Shown here one piece after another: positions 63,916 through 64,000 of a stretch of DNA of 64,000 nt. A program made the position numbers and the translations under genes. How positions within the stretch are numbered: the stretch's first letter is position 1; each line of letters opens with the position of its first letter. The stretch comes from Osmia lignaria lignaria (Eukaryota > Arthropoda > Insecta > Hymenoptera > Megachilidae): NCBI RefSeq assembly GCF_051020975.1, contig NW_027478158.1, positions 7,874,001 through 7,938,000 on the forward strand. Reading direction: 5' to 3'. Below the pieces are notes generated by a model. That model ran no database searches and was not told the origin of the DNA. It saw only the letters and a list, made by a program, of their open reading frames with translations.

Positions 63916-64000
63916 GATCAGAGGCGTAGTTCTCGAGATATATCAAGATATTTAAAAGTTCCGAAGCCGCACCAACATAATAGAGATACAGAAACACCGT
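63916..64000 (+). repeat. Partial satellite unit at the right edge
   Basis: It begins GATCAGAGGCG and stops at ACCGT, base 85 of the unit. The GACATTTTTTG and TTTTTCGATCAGAGG marks just before and in it match 62,306, so the pentamer pattern continues to the right of the window. Confidence 0.95.

Larger units (their letters stand above)
1..64000 (+). repeat. 322-bp satellite DNA array, head to tail, 198 complete units
   Basis: The same roughly 322-base sequence repeats without interruption from the first to the last base, always in the same orientation. The GATCAG landmark recurs at exact 322-base spacing except after five units that carry small deletions. Unit starts run from 181 to 25,941, then 26,260 to 50,088, 50,409 to 56,527, 56,834 to 59,088, 59,409 to 60,697, and 61,018 to 63,916. 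Hand count of the consensus gives about 39% G+C and 11 CpG. Units differ by scattered point changes, by eye a few per cent. Long regular tandem arrays like this are known from centromeric and pericentromeric heterochromatin; that placement here is inference. No inserted transposon or unique DNA interrupts the array. Confidence 0.98.

Noticed and set aside
1..64000. CRISPR array
   Set aside because: The repeats are 322 bases, contiguous and without spacers, and no cas gene is present.
1..64000. Mammalian-type CENP-B box
   Set aside because: The box needs CGGG at its core end. The consensus unit contains neither CGGG nor CCCG; they appear only in scattered variants (for example 47,709, 49,963, 14,042 and 23,702) without the TTCG half at the right distance.
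1..64000. Transposon insertion within the array
   Set aside because: The unit phase is kept throughout apart from losses of 3, 1, 15, 1 and 1 bases; there is no room for an inserted element.

Overview
The whole window is one uninterrupted satellite DNA array. I count 198 complete head-to-tail units, all in the same orientation, plus a 180-base partial unit at the left edge and an 85-base partial unit at the right edge. The unit is 322 bp. Only five units differ in length: 25,941-26,259 (319 bp), 50,088-50,408 (321), 56,527-56,833 (307), 59,088-59,408 (321) and 60,697-61,017 (321). Taking the G of the near-invariant GATCAG as base 1, units start at 181 and every 322 bp up to 25,941, then every 322 bp from 26,260 to 50,088, from 50,409 to 56,527, from 56,834 to 59,088, from 59,409 to 60,697, and from 61,018 to 63,916. 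Neither end reaches unique sequence, so the real array is longer than 64 kb. I find no protein-coding gene, RNA gene, transposon, CRISPR array or bacterial signal that I can support.

The setting is a eukaryotic nuclear genome, most likely centromeric or pericentromeric heterochromatin. By hand count the consensus unit is about 39% G+C with 11 CpG (observed/expected about 0.9), so CpG is not depleted. That argues against a heavily methylated vertebrate or plant satellite and fits an invertebrate. The style of the sequence (ATCTCGGAAAC words facing inverted GTTTTCGAGAT words) reminds me of arthropod repeats. This is a weak recollection and not an identification.

The unit has its own anatomy: two CGAGATAT words at bases 19-36, a TATTTAAAAG stretch, a first GGCCCCTT... 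block (86-112), a GAA/CAA purine tract (153-178), an ATATCTCG word (178-185), a second GGCCCCTT... block (200-226) that is a diverged copy of the first, another ATATCTCG word (228-235), then a T-rich tail. On the minus strand bases 3-227 form an open frame of 74 codons in 185 of 198 units, but its first codon is TTG and the common version has no internal ATG. I read it as a passenger frame, not a gene.

Layout: units differ by point changes grouped into a few exchangeable segments. Runs of units recur elsewhere with the same private mutations, at shifts of 2, 3, 4, 5, 6, 7, 8, 9, 14, 15, 17, 20, 22, 23, 25, 26, 31 and 32 units. There is no single higher-order period but a patchwork of copied blocks. 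Broad zones are: 1 to about 18.6 kb (20-, 25-, 26-, 6- and 3-unit copies); about 18.6-34.6 kb (a trimer cassette and an 8-unit tandem copy); about 34.6-53.95 kb (three diagnostic unit types A, B, C in rotating order); about 53.95-57.5 kb (units with a GAAAATTAGGATTCC tail); and 57.5-64 kb (a very recent 5-unit tandem copy).
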